A stretch of 64,000 nucleotides of DNA from Bolinopsis microptera. Its lineage: Eukaryota > Ctenophora > Tentaculata > Lobata > Bolinopsidae. The notes beneath the pieces were generated by a model. That model searched no databases. It was not told the DNA's origin and saw nothing but the letters and a program-made list of their open reading frames with translations. Shown here one piece after another: positions 23,763 through 34,800 of the stretch. Where the stretch lies: positions 11,012,902 to 11,076,901 of the forward strand of contig NC_087076.1 of NCBI RefSeq assembly GCF_026151205.1, read 5' to 3'. Within the stretch, counting starts at the first letter, position 1. Each line of letters opens with the position of its first letter. Made by a program: the position numbers and the translations under genes.

Positions 23763-24276
23763 GCCATTTAAATGTTGTAAGAAAGCAGAATTTATTCGAA
23801 ATAACAAATAACAAAATAACGAATGAACAAATTTCTCACCTTTCGCACATGCAAACTTTGAGCGGACGTTGCGTACGCATACAATAATGAATCAACATAC
23901 ATTTTTGCATAGTGGTATTTTATATATAGTTTGATAAGCATGCAAAGTTTCAGAAGATTTCAAAAATAACTTGGATCACAACGGGACTCCAAAGTTGATA
24001 AAAATCATGAAAATAACAGTTTTCAGTGATTTTAGCAATGGAATTGTCAATTCTATGTCAATTCTAGAATCTTTATCTTTTCTAAACACACTAAATCCTT
24101 CAATATAAAGTTCGGCATCTAATATATCACTACTAAAATGAGTTTCTGTTACATAAATTACCTCAATAGATTTATACATTTAATTGATACAATTTATTTT
24201 AGTTCATAAATTTTATTAAATAGGCCGTTAGCATTGGTATAATTCATATTTAAGGGCAGGGCACTGCGGCTGGCTC

Positions 24277-24563
24277 CAGTGGCGTAACGTTGCCTGTTGG
24301 CGCCCCCTGCCGAAAAGGCGCCCCCTGTGGGCGCCCCCCCCCCCTTTTGGTGCCCCTCCCTAAAATTGAACAAATTAGGTGATTTTAAAGAATACGCCGG
24401 TAAAATCTCTAAAAAAGTGTGTATCTAGAGCAAAACGCGCAGTTTTGCTAGTACTTTAGTTAAGTTTTCGAAATTGTCCCACATTCAAACGACGATTTGG
24501 CGCCCCCCTAAGACGGCGCCCCCCTGCACAGCGGGGTCAGCAGGGCCTTTCGTTACGCCACTG
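24277..24563. mobile_element. hAT-type MITE (287 bp)
   Basis: Terminal inverted repeats CAGTGGCGTAACG and CGTTACGCCACTG, flanked by a perfect 8-bp target duplication GCTGGCTC (24269-24276 and 24564-24571), diagnostic of the hAT superfamily. The interior is rich in GGCGCCCCC blocks. It landed in the coding end of the retroelement relic at 24565-24720. Confidence 0.93.
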
Positions 24564-24564
24564 G

Positions 24565-24720
24565 CTGGCTCTACTGCCTCTGTCTTCTCTGTCTCTGCTT
24601 TCTTTGCTTCCTCATGCCTTTCCTTCCTCTCCTTTCTGGCTAAAAAACGAATATCTCTGTCTGCCTTGCAGAGGTCCTGGTCGATCCAATAAGTAGACTA
24701 AAGTTGACTCTTTCCTCAAT
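24565..24720 (-). pseudogene. retroelement ORF1-like C-terminal fragment, copy 1
   Basis: The - strand reads YWIDQDLCKADRDIRFLAR, then a charged helix, then EKTEAVEPA, where it is cut by the hAT MITE. Beyond the MITE the frame would end AAVPCP-stop. It duplicates 24835-25010. The pattern (WIN/D-x-DLCKADRD-x-x-FLARKE) resembles the C-terminal part of gag-like ORF1 proteins of LINEs, from memory of that family. Non-functional. Confidence 0.5.
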
Positions 24721-24834
24721 TCTAATAATTCTAATAATTCTCAATGAAACAATAAGTTTTAAGTTTTCAATGAAACAATAAGTTTTATTTTATATTCCTT
24801 TAATCATAAATAAAATAAGAGCTTAAACCACGAA

Positions 24835-25275
24835 TTAGTTAACTAGAAGTAAACTTGAGGAAATAATTCTAATTCCTTCGTCTTCTCTGTCCCTCTTTTC
24901 TTTGCTTCCTCCTGCCTCTTCCTCTCCTTTCTGGCTAAAAAACGAATATCTCTGTATGCCTTGCAGAGGTCTAAGTTGATCCAATAAGTTGACTCTTCCC
25001 AGTCTAGTCCTTACCATGGTCAGTGTAGAAATTGTCTGACTCTTTATCTCGTGTCTGGATGATGAGCAGGCGATGGTGGTCTGGCTTGTCAGGATCAATT
25101 TTGCCAGAGCGATGGCAGCTTATCATGTCGTCCTTCTTAATCTTTAGGGTCTCCCTGCAGAACTATGAGTCATCCTCCTGGCATCCCCTATCAAGATTCC
25201 TGAGGTCAGTGCACACATGTTGGGTCTTACACCACCGCCGTGTTTCATATTTAAGACTTGTTGCTTTGTAGATGA
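24835..25275 (-). pseudogene. degenerate retroelement ORF1-like fragment, copy 2
   Basis: The - strand encodes YETRRWCKTQHVCTDL, an in-frame TAG, then FCRETLKIKKDD, RSGKIDPDKPDHHRLLIIQT and DKESDNFYTDHGKD. After a frame change comes EESTYWINLDLCKAYRDIRF and a basic tail. The arrangement DPDKPxxxRLLI..DKESxxFYTxHG..WINxDLCKAxRD resembles the RNA-binding half of LINE gag-like ORF1 proteins. One stop and one frameshift mark it as dead. Confidence 0.5.
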
Positions 25276-25569
25276 CATACTGACTAATGTACCGCCAATT
25301 CTGTTTTTAAAGGCCACCAATCAACACTGAATTGCTTAACATAACATTATAAATAATGCCTCTCTGGGCATCTCAAAAAGAAATTCATAGAAAATGAACA
25401 CTTTACGTTTGAAACCATATAATTACAAACTTTTTAAAAAATTTAACTAAATACCTTTGATATTAACCTTGCTTACATTCGTGTTTGCGAACATACTAGA
25501 AAATTCATTGTAAAATATTGCAATAGTTTTAACTATTGCAATAAATTTAATTTAATTAAAATTAAATCT

Positions 25570-25925
25570 GGAATTTGATCTGAGAATATGATGATGAGCA
25601 ATTTGATTATCTCGTTAGCAAAATTGATTGGGTAATCATGTGATTGCATGCTACGATACTGTAATTGGGCTCTCTGTACGATTCCCATAGTGTCAACCCA
25701 ATCACTTGATCACTCGTAATGAATAACCTCGTTTTGCTTCATATCTCTGTCATCTGAGCTAGAACTCTCATTTTTCAGGTCCAATGTAATTTGAATGGCC
25801 AAACACAATTCCATACAATTTAGCTCGATCCGATTAATCAAACTATCAAATAAATGCGAAAATGAACCTTCATTCGAAAAAAATGAACCTGAATATTCTT
25901 AGATTTGACCTATTCCTTGAATGAG
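25570..25925. repeat. dispersed repeat, copy B
   Basis: Second copy of the 22241-22740 family, without the 86-bp insert. A long poly-G tract (25950-25990) follows. Confidence 0.8.
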
Positions 25926-25949
25926 TGGTGATATTAAGGGGGCAGGCCG

Positions 25950-25951
25950 CA

Positions 25952-25991
<40 letters not shown>

Positions 25992-26306
25992 ATTATGAAA
26001 TTTCTCTCCAAATTTATTTTATAGTTAGTTCTGATGAGGGGAGTGATATATCTACTAGTTGTTTTTGGTCCCATGGAAAAATTTTGTTCCTAGCCGAAAT
26101 TATCGCCGGTCAAAGGTCAGCCCTCATGTGTAATTGTATTGCGCGACTCGATTTTCAGGGCGTGCAATTGAAAATCAATTTCGAGAGAAATTTCATAAAG
26201 AACCCCCCTGCCCCCTGAAGTCATAATAGAAAGAATTATTTCAATCAGGCCAATGTATGTGCGCTGACTTGTGCCCCTCCCCCCCCCCCCCCCCCCCCCC
26301 CCCCCC
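25950..26306. repeat. pair of opposed homopolymer tracts (G then C)
   Basis: An uninterrupted G tract of about 40 bp at 25951-25990 and a C tract of about 38 bp at 26279-26306. The 290 bp between them hold AACCCCCCTGCCCCCTGAAG. The two tracts could form the arms of a foldback structure. No coding. Confidence 0.8.
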
Positions 26307-27220
26307 GGCCCTGTATGCCAATTTAGCTTCAAACCCATTTCAATTCACTCACAAATGATACCATATATTTTAAGTTCCATGCATTCACCCCATTCACTTA
26401 TTTGCAGGATCATGGATCATGACATTTCATTGAAGTTAATTCACCTTAAAAAACTGTATGTCGTATGATGGACTCAAAACTAGTTCAATCACTAAAGTTT
26501 TTATTTAAAGGACTCATTAGTCCTAAATTATAACTTGGACACTTCACTTCGTAAATTAAGGCCAATAAACTCTGTATAACTATTCATGATAGAGAATCCA
26601 AAAAGACAACCTGAATTAGGGAAATAGTATTCATGGTGATATGAGAGGCAGATCTGGTTACAGTCAAAGAAGTTTTGCCAGATGAGCCAAACTATTCTGT
26701 CTCTCAGGTGAATGTGGGAGCTCTGTACCAATCCCATGCTGATGAGGTTAAGAGAAAGAGAGGAGACTACTGTAGTAGATGGGGATTTGAACTGTGTCAG
26801 CCCCTTACACCGTCTGATGAGACAATTTCTTTTGTTTTGCTCCTCTATCATCTCAGGAGTGGCATTTTTATGTGGACCAAGTCATTCTTGCAAATGGGGC
26901 AGTCACATCATTTCTTTGCTCAAGCCAAGACAGAAGCCAAGAAGCATGTGAAAACACGCACTGGCATAATCATTTACCATGGATGCTGCTGATCGAAGTG
27001 GTTAAGGGTAGCAACGCCCAGTGACATAAAGTGATGAATCTAAGAATCTAATTCCTAGCCTAATTTTTGTCAACAAAATTATTAAATTAACTTTAAAATA
27101 GTCCTCTCGGTTGTTACACACTGTAATGCCGCGCACTGCAACTGCACTTTAATTCCATATTTATCCGAGAAGACGTTCGAATCTAGCGCAAATGCAAGAT
27201 TCCTGCAGATTCCTGAAAGA
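26307..27220. other. unassigned region
   Basis: Overlapping open frames on both strands at 26528-26990 have no recognisable domain. A short - strand CPICKND stretch near 26880 looks RING-like but has stops on both sides. No gene is called. Confidence 0.4.
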
Positions 27221-27221
27221 T

Positions 27222-27312
27222 TCTTGCGCTTGCGCGTCAGATTCCAAGGTATTCCTGTCAGATTCCAAGGTATTCCTACTACCAGTCTGGTAGTATGGTA
27301 GTATGGTAGTAT
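27222..27312. repeat. short tandem repeats
   Basis: Two copies of CAGATTCCAAGGTATTCCT, followed by three copies of TAGTATGG. Confidence 0.8.
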
Positions 27313-27476
27313 GCGCGAACACGTCGTTTAGATTCTTGACGACCCTTAATCAATTAAGGGGCCATCTGCTTACGAATTCCGGCAATTGAGGGTGGGGCCG
27401 GGGGGGTGGTTTTGGAATTTCGGACAGGGGAGGGGATAGTCTGATAATCTGCGATTTTGGCGGACGTCCTAAGTAG

Positions 27477-28046
27477 CAGGCACGTAGACAGGGGGGGGGG
27501 CCGGGGGGGCTAGGGGGGCAGCAGCCCCCCCCCCCTTAAAAAATCGAACCCCAGAAGAAAAAAAAGCCCCCTAGTCCCCATGGTTGCCTGGTAACTGGGC
27601 TGTGTTTATGACTGCAGTCAGTCAAAGATTTGAACTGTGGATTAGTAAATATCTGTCATAACATCCAAGCAAACATTCTAGAAGACTTCTATAAATAGTC
27701 AATAGTGTCCCCTAGACCGTAGGAAATGTAAAAATCTTAAGACGATGAGGCCTGAGTAAGTCGTAAATTCTGATTGGAGAATGCAGATTGCTGTTGTGAA
27801 GTTACCAAATTTACGTGAGTACTTGATTCTTTTCAATCTCAGTTTATTGCTGTCCTACAAATTTATTTAATTATGCCAAATATCGTCTAAAACACCCTGT
27901 TTCGCAAAAATTTTCCGGGGGGCTGCGCCCCCCTAGCCCCCGCCAAGGGGCTCCGCCCCTGGACCCCTGCGCAGCTGGATTGGACACGTCGGCTCCCTTC
28001 GCTCGCCGACAGCCCCCATCAAAGAAAAATCCTGGCTACGTCCCTG
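27477..28046. mobile_element. hAT-type non-autonomous element (570 bp)
   Basis: Left end CAGGCACGTAGACAGG and right end, inverted, CAGGGACGTAGCCAGG, flanked by a perfect 8-bp target duplication CTAAGTAG (27469-27476 and 28047-28054). Subterminal G- and C-rich blocks, no transposase frame. Confidence 0.93.
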
Positions 28047-28869
28047 CTAAGTAGTTGGCCTCTAAACTGTCAAATTAGTATTGTTCGGTGAAGTCATGGA
28101 TAAGAATGTACCAGATAGCTTTATATCATCAAAATATCTTGAATAATTAATTTGAATTTAGATATCACGTGACTAACCATAATATCTAAATATTGCCAAG
28201 GAGACACTGGGGGTCTATTCAAAACCATGTGGCACTAATTTCTACTTCGTCTCCAATATCCATCCTAACATTATACAGTACTAAAGCAATCACTAAGACT
28301 CTACCCTAACGAGAATTCGTAGAAACATCCTGTCCAGGTAATAAGAGGCACGCTTGAAGATAGGATTCATTTGCTCGCTCCGGTAATACAATGATAACCA
28401 CTCTTTGATTTCCGAGATATGATATAAATCCCATCTTAATTATATATTTCTAGTTTACTTTAGTATTATTATCGAAGACGACACGTGATCCCGCAGAAGC
28501 AAGCTTCTGATCTAAGAGTCACAACCAAAATATCAACACTATGTCGAAGCCACCTTTTGGGCAGCGAATCGACGGATCCATTAATGTGTGGGATATGTTT
28601 AGCGTCATTCAACTTGGCAGTTGGATGATGTGAATAAGTGAATCATTGCGGACCATATGTTGCTTGAAAAATATATCCTTGTGTTTCAAATAAATCTAAG
28701 AAACAAGGATGTTCAAGTGTCAAATGTGTGAAATATTCTATGAGCAATTCGAGGAAGTTATTGGCTCCCCTACAATGCCTGTAACATAATGTGGTGGGCA
28801 ATTTCTCTCTTTGCGAAATTGATGGAAGGGTTTTCAGGACCTATAAATCTATTAAAATTTCAGCATGTC

Positions 28870-31800
28870 ATGCAATCTTTAAAGAATGAGATAAATGAAC
28901 TGCACGAAAAGCTTAGCCAGGCAGGAGAACAGGTACTTTCTGTTTTATGAATTTCTAATGTTTATCTCATATACTATTTATATTTAACTGGATTGTGATT
29001 AATATCTAACCTCACCTTGTAAAATGTTCCATACAATTTAAACTCAATATAAAATATTTGTTTCTTTTTTCAGGCACGTTTAAAGATCCTATCCCGGAAT
29101 GTCGACGAAATCTTATTTACATTCCTAGACAATTCTGAAAAACATCATTCAATCACCTGCAACATATTTGTAAGTTGTGACGTTACTTCTTTTTTTATTG
29201 GTTGTGAAGTAAGGGGAGGGGTCAAAATACATCTTAATATAGAGCAATTGTAGGTATTGAAAGAAGATGTACATTGTACAATGGTTAAGATGGTTAAAAT
29301 GGTTATAATGGTTATATAATGGTTAAAATTTAGCAAAACTATTATAACAATTAATGTGCAGGAAGGATACCCCGACCAGGCCCCATTGTGGTGTACAGCA
29401 TCTGATGACACCACTATCAACAATGCTATCGACAAAATCAACAGTTCAGGACGAAGTGTAAGAGTCTCTTATGAAATAGCGAAATTTCCAACTTTCATGA
29501 ACTTATAATTTGTTTTAATCATTGTTCGTAGAAAGACGTTTTATGTAAGGGCGTAAATTTAAGCAGGCCATAGTATCTTGTTCGCTATGAAGTAAGCCTG
29601 AATACAGGCTCTGATTTACTGACTATATTTAAAATCGAAACAAGTTGGCTGATAGATAACGGTCATAATTATTACTTACTAGTAATTTAAGGAGAAAAAG
29701 AGCTGTTTTGACGAAACCCTAGACAATTCTACCCATCGACTCGAAACAAAGCAGAATTATTTTAAGTTCCTCCAAATAGGTTACCAGCTGAGTAGCTCAG
29801 ACATTATGTAGAACAGTCTGGTTGATAATAATCAGTCAGACAAAAGACTTATCAATCTTACATAAAACAAAACATATTATATTTATTTTACATATTTTAC
29901 ATATTTTACATATTTTACATATTTTACATATTATACGTATTATACGTACAGGGTGGCCCATAAGTGACTACCCACACGCAACCTCTTAATAACTCACGTA
30001 ATTCGTCTCCAAATTGCACCAAAATTTCAGAGATTATAGATATGGGTCAAACTTAGATTTCCTGAAAGTTTCGTAAGCCACGCCCAATTACAGTGGGCGT
30101 GGCGTGACACTCCCTCTTTTTCACTATTGTCTTCATAAAATGAGAACGCTTTAAGCTAAGAACTCAAAATTTTTTGCACACATTTGGCTTGATAATTGAA
30201 AACTTTTCCCAAAGTTTCAAGTTCATTGGTTAAAATATGGCTAAGTTATGACCATTTCAAAACTCATCGGATACGTGATCCGAGCACTCAGTCAGTGATC
30301 TCGTCACTTGGTTAATGGCCTGTTTGGCTCACATGCACCGCTTGATTGGTTGCAGCCTGCTTATGGGCCGGCCTATACAGCTGACAGCACCTAAAACGCT
30401 ATCAAACGAATTTATGGTGGTGTCACCATTTCAGGGCTTGTTAGCCCTGCTAGTCACAGGTTCCTTACAATCAATAAAAAGGAATGAAGTCCTGACCTTA
30501 CACCGTGTGACTTCTTCCTGTGGGGGTGGGTGAAGGACCAACTCTATAAGAGATATCCTATTGCAACCATCACGCAGCTAAAGCACCACCTGATCGACAT
30601 CATCCATAATATGGACCCAGCGTTTGCTACGAACGCTTGTCGGAGTGTGAAGAAGCGGTGCTTCAAGGTGATTGCAGCTGGGGGACGACAATTTGAACAT
30701 CTTAATTGAAATTATTGAATTGTTTTTGTGTGGGAATCTTTATTAGCTGATTTCATTTATTGATTTATCCTAAAAATTTGTGTTTTCCTTTCTAGCAAAG
30801 TCATCATCGGTATCCAATCAAAGCCTAATGAACCTCATTAATACACGCTAACGCCTTACTCTTGATCAGATTGGGTGACGAGATCACTAATTGAGTGCAA
30901 ATATCACTGACTGACTGCTCGGATCACATATCCGATGGATTTTAAAATGGTCATAACTCAGCCATATTTTAACCAATGAACTTGAAACTTTGGGATAAGT
31001 TTTCAATTATCAAGCCAAATGTGTGCAAAAAATTTTGAGTTCTTAGCTTAAAGCGTTCTCATTTTATGAAGACAATAGTGAAAAAGAGGGAGTGTCACGC
31101 CACGCCCACTGTAATTGGGCGTGGCTTACGAAACTTTTAGGAAATCTAAGTTTGACCCATATCTATAATCTCTGAAATTTTGGTGCAATTTGGAGACGAC
31201 ACACGCAACCTCTTAATAACTCACGTAATTCGTCTCCAAATTGCACCAAAATTTCAGAGATTATAGATATGGGTCAAACTTAGATTTCCTGAAAGTTTCG
31301 TAAGCCACGCCCAATTACAGTGGGCGTGGCGTGACACTCCCTCTTTTTCACTATTGTCTTCATAAAATGAGAACGCTTTAAGCTAAGAACTCAAAATTTA
31401 TTGCACACATTTGGCTTGATAATTGAAAACTTTTCCCAAAGTTTCAAGTTCATTGGTTAAAATATGGCTAAGTTATGACCATTTCAAAACTCATCGGATA
31501 CGTGATCCGAGCACTCAGTCAGTGATCTCGTCACTTGGTTAATGGCCTGTTTGGCTCACATGCACCGCTTGATTGGTTGCAGCCTGCTTATGGGCCGGCC
31601 TATACAGCTGACAGCACCTAAAACGCTATCAAACGAATTTATGGTGGTGTCACCATTTCAGGGCTTGTTAGCCCTGCTAGTCACAGGTTCCTTACAATCA
31701 ATAAAAAGGAATGAAGTCCTGACCTTACACCGTGTGACTTCTTCCTGTGGGGGTGGGTGAAGGACCAACTCTATAAGAGATATCCTATTGCAACCATCAC

Positions 31801-34800
31801 GCAGCTAAAGCACCACCTGATCGACATCATCCATAATATGGACCCAGCGTTTGCTACGAACGCTTGTCGGAGTGTGAAGAAGCGGTGCTTCAAGGTGATT
31901 GCAGCTGGGGGACGACAATTTGAACATCTTAATTGAAATTATTGAATTGTTTTTGTGTGGGAATTTTTATTAGCTGATTTCATTTATTGATTTATCCTAA
32001 AAATTTGTGTTTTCCTTTCTAGCAAAGTCATCATCGGTATCCAATCAAAGCCTAATGAACCTCATTAATACACGCTAACGCCTTACTCTTGATCAGATTG
32101 GGTGACGAGATCACTAATTGAGTGCAAATATCACTGACTGACTGCTCGGATCACATATCCGATGGATTTTAAAATGGTCATAACTCAGCCATATTTTAAC
32201 CAATGAACTTGAAACTTTGGGATAAGTTTTCAATTATCAAGCCAAATGTGTGCAAAAAATTTTGAGTTCTTAGCTTAAAGCGTTCTCATTTTATGAAGAC
32301 AATAGTGAAAAAGAGGGAGTGTCACGCCACGCCCACTGTAATTGGGCGTGGCTTACGAAACTTTTAGGAAATCTAAGTTTGACCCATATCTATAATCTCT
32401 GAAATTTTGGTGCAATTTGGAGACGAATTACGTGAGTTATTAAGAGGTTGCGTGTGGGTAGTCACTTATGGGCCACCCTGTATTATACATATGTCATATT
32501 TATTATGTTATAGATGCAATGGACAAGACTGCAGCTCTTCTTCCGTTGACTTGAGGACTTGAAGGACAAATTATGTTGTTGGACGAGTTAAGAATAGAAA
32601 TCTACAACAGAATCTTTGCAACATAAACTGACATGTAGTTATGAAAATATATGAATTCTGGTTAACCACAGCTGCAGTACAGAATATTTGCACATCTGTA
32701 ACTGGTCTAAAGTTCTTGCTTAATTTGACAATAAGTATTGATTGAGGCAACTGGCCCCCAGACCTTCTATCGTTATATGCTATAATGACTAATAAGCTCT
32801 GTTTTAGGAGCATACTTAGAGTATACAAATTAGATCTACAATATGCGGATACGTGTGGGGAGGTACACCATTTATAAACACAGTTTATAAATGGTTTATA
32901 ATAAACAAATGTGACCTAGTTTTATCGGTTTTCATCACCAAAACACTTCGCTCGAGTCTCGACGATTGATGAAACACGTGTTGCTTGTTGTCAAGAGAAA
33001 AGACTAACGGTGAACTAGGAATAAGATCCAATCTGAACAATTAGACAATTTAAGAGCTGTAATCCGGTATTGTATAAACATAGCCCAGCTTGTGGATGTA
33101 TACAGTCTAGGGGCCAGGTGTGGGCAGGTTTAGTGGTTCAAGGAAGTAAATTGTAGTATTATATTGATATTAGTAGGCTCATCATTATAACACATCTCGG
33201 TTTGATTGCTGAAATCATGAAGCCTGCCGTGTAAGGTCTGTACCAACTGCTCAAAAGTAAAATTTCCCTCCTGAAAATGACGATTTAAGGGTACAAATAA
33301 AAAGCAAACTTTGCTCTTAAATATATTATAACTCTGTGACTTTTCTTGATTTAAATTGCCGTGAATATCAACTATGGGATGTGACTTATAATCTCTAGTA
33401 AACACCTTATCTTCGTCGTTTACCCACAATTCTGGTTAGCTCCGATTGAACAAAAACAGCTGAGTATATACTCAAGCTTAGTGAATAACTCGCTTACATT
33501 TTCCTATAGATATAATGTTCGGTATCTGGTGAGGATGAAATGAGGCATGAGGCTGCCTGATTAAATACACTATTTGGGGGTACGTGATATGATATGACAC
33601 TTCGTACATACACTATGTATACTATAACTATTATTCACTAAGGCAGTAGTTATCACTTCTTTAAAGTTTGATTACTTTATGCACTTGAAAACCTGGGTTT
33701 GGTGAACTATGATATGTACTGTTACGATTAGGTAACGCGTTAGATACTAAAAAACCCCGATTTACAGCGCCCCGATTTACTGCAAACCCCAATATACCGC
33801 GGCCATCTCCTTTCCCCCAAATAGTCCTTAACATCTATAATGTAAACAAACAAAACCCCGATTTACCGCAACTCCGCGGTAAATCGGGGTTTTACTGTAT
33901 CTAGTTAGGAAAAAAACCAGATCACGTACTACAGTACGTACTGTTGCATCAGCCATCTAGCTAATACAGATATAGTACTAGTTGCTAGATAAGAGAGTAG
34001 CGACTGCATTTTTTTTTAAATGAAAATCTTTTCAAAATTTACATACAATATAACATGTGGCGCAAAATAAAATCAAAATTACGTAACATCTAGTATTACT
34101 ATTGTCTAGAAGTTGGTCGGTCGCGATTGTTGCCTCCTGTTTTTTTGCCGTGTGAAAAAAAATTGAATGGAGAAACAAAACACAATAAAACTGAGTTGGT
34201 ATCATCTCAGTACTGCTTGATTATATAAAACATTCACATTTCCAAGTAACGAAAAAATCTTGAAAGCCCTGGTAAGGCCAGATGATAAAGTTTTTTGCGC
34301 CTAGCTTTCCAGAATTTGAGCCAAATAGTAATACTAACTATGAGTCATTGAGTCAAACTGCTGTAAGTGTAAAGATGTGCGACCTGGGGGAAAGATCATG
34401 TGTCTACATGATTGTGTTGCAACTGGAGTATAAAGTATATTCTGGAGTATAAAGACTGTTTTACATAGCAAAAGATGTGCATTGTAAATTGATATTATAT
34501 CAAGTTTAGGTCCTTAAATTTCAAAATCATGGGGCCCTTGATTCAATGGTCTGAATTTACCCCGTGTCTCAACATTTGTTTTTCCCATAATTTCCCACAA
34601 CCTAATGATAACATAGCTGTACGAATTATGATAAACCTAATTAAGTACATTTGTTTCCTAACACTGTTTTCTATTCCTAGATAATGTCCGCCTCTCAAGT
34701 CCTGATAACGGAGCTATGTACTGCGTTTGGGCTGAGCTCCGCTTCTAACATAGACCTGTGTAACGGGGTGGGGTCCAGCAGTGCTACGCTCGAGTGTGAC

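Larger units (their letters stand above)
29949..32480. mobile_element. tandemly duplicated Tc1/mariner-type inverted-repeat element
   Basis: The ends CAGGGTGGCCCATAAGTGAC and, inverted, CAGGGTGGCCCATAAGTGAC are flanked by TA dinucleotides (29947-29948 and 32481-32482), as for Tc1/mariner elements. Inside are two nearly identical 1,227-bp copies joined at about 31199, each with inverted arms of roughly 350 bp (for example 29949-30305 with 30875-31199). The junction lacks the outermost bases of both arms. Each copy keeps a transposase tail on the + strand. Sits in UBE2Q intron 3. Confidence 0.92.

Noticed and set aside
26528-26992. Overlapping frames on both strands with a short CPICKND stretch
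   Set aside because: The RING-like stretch has only two cysteines in pattern and stops on both sides.
30315-30533. 72-codon frame repeated at 31542
   Set aside because: It is repeated only because the whole element is duplicated; the real coding remnant is the transposase tail in another frame.
33130-33429. 99-codon minus-strand frame in UBE2Q intron 3
   Set aside because: It starts at TTG after a stop, has no recognised motif, and no paired exon was found.
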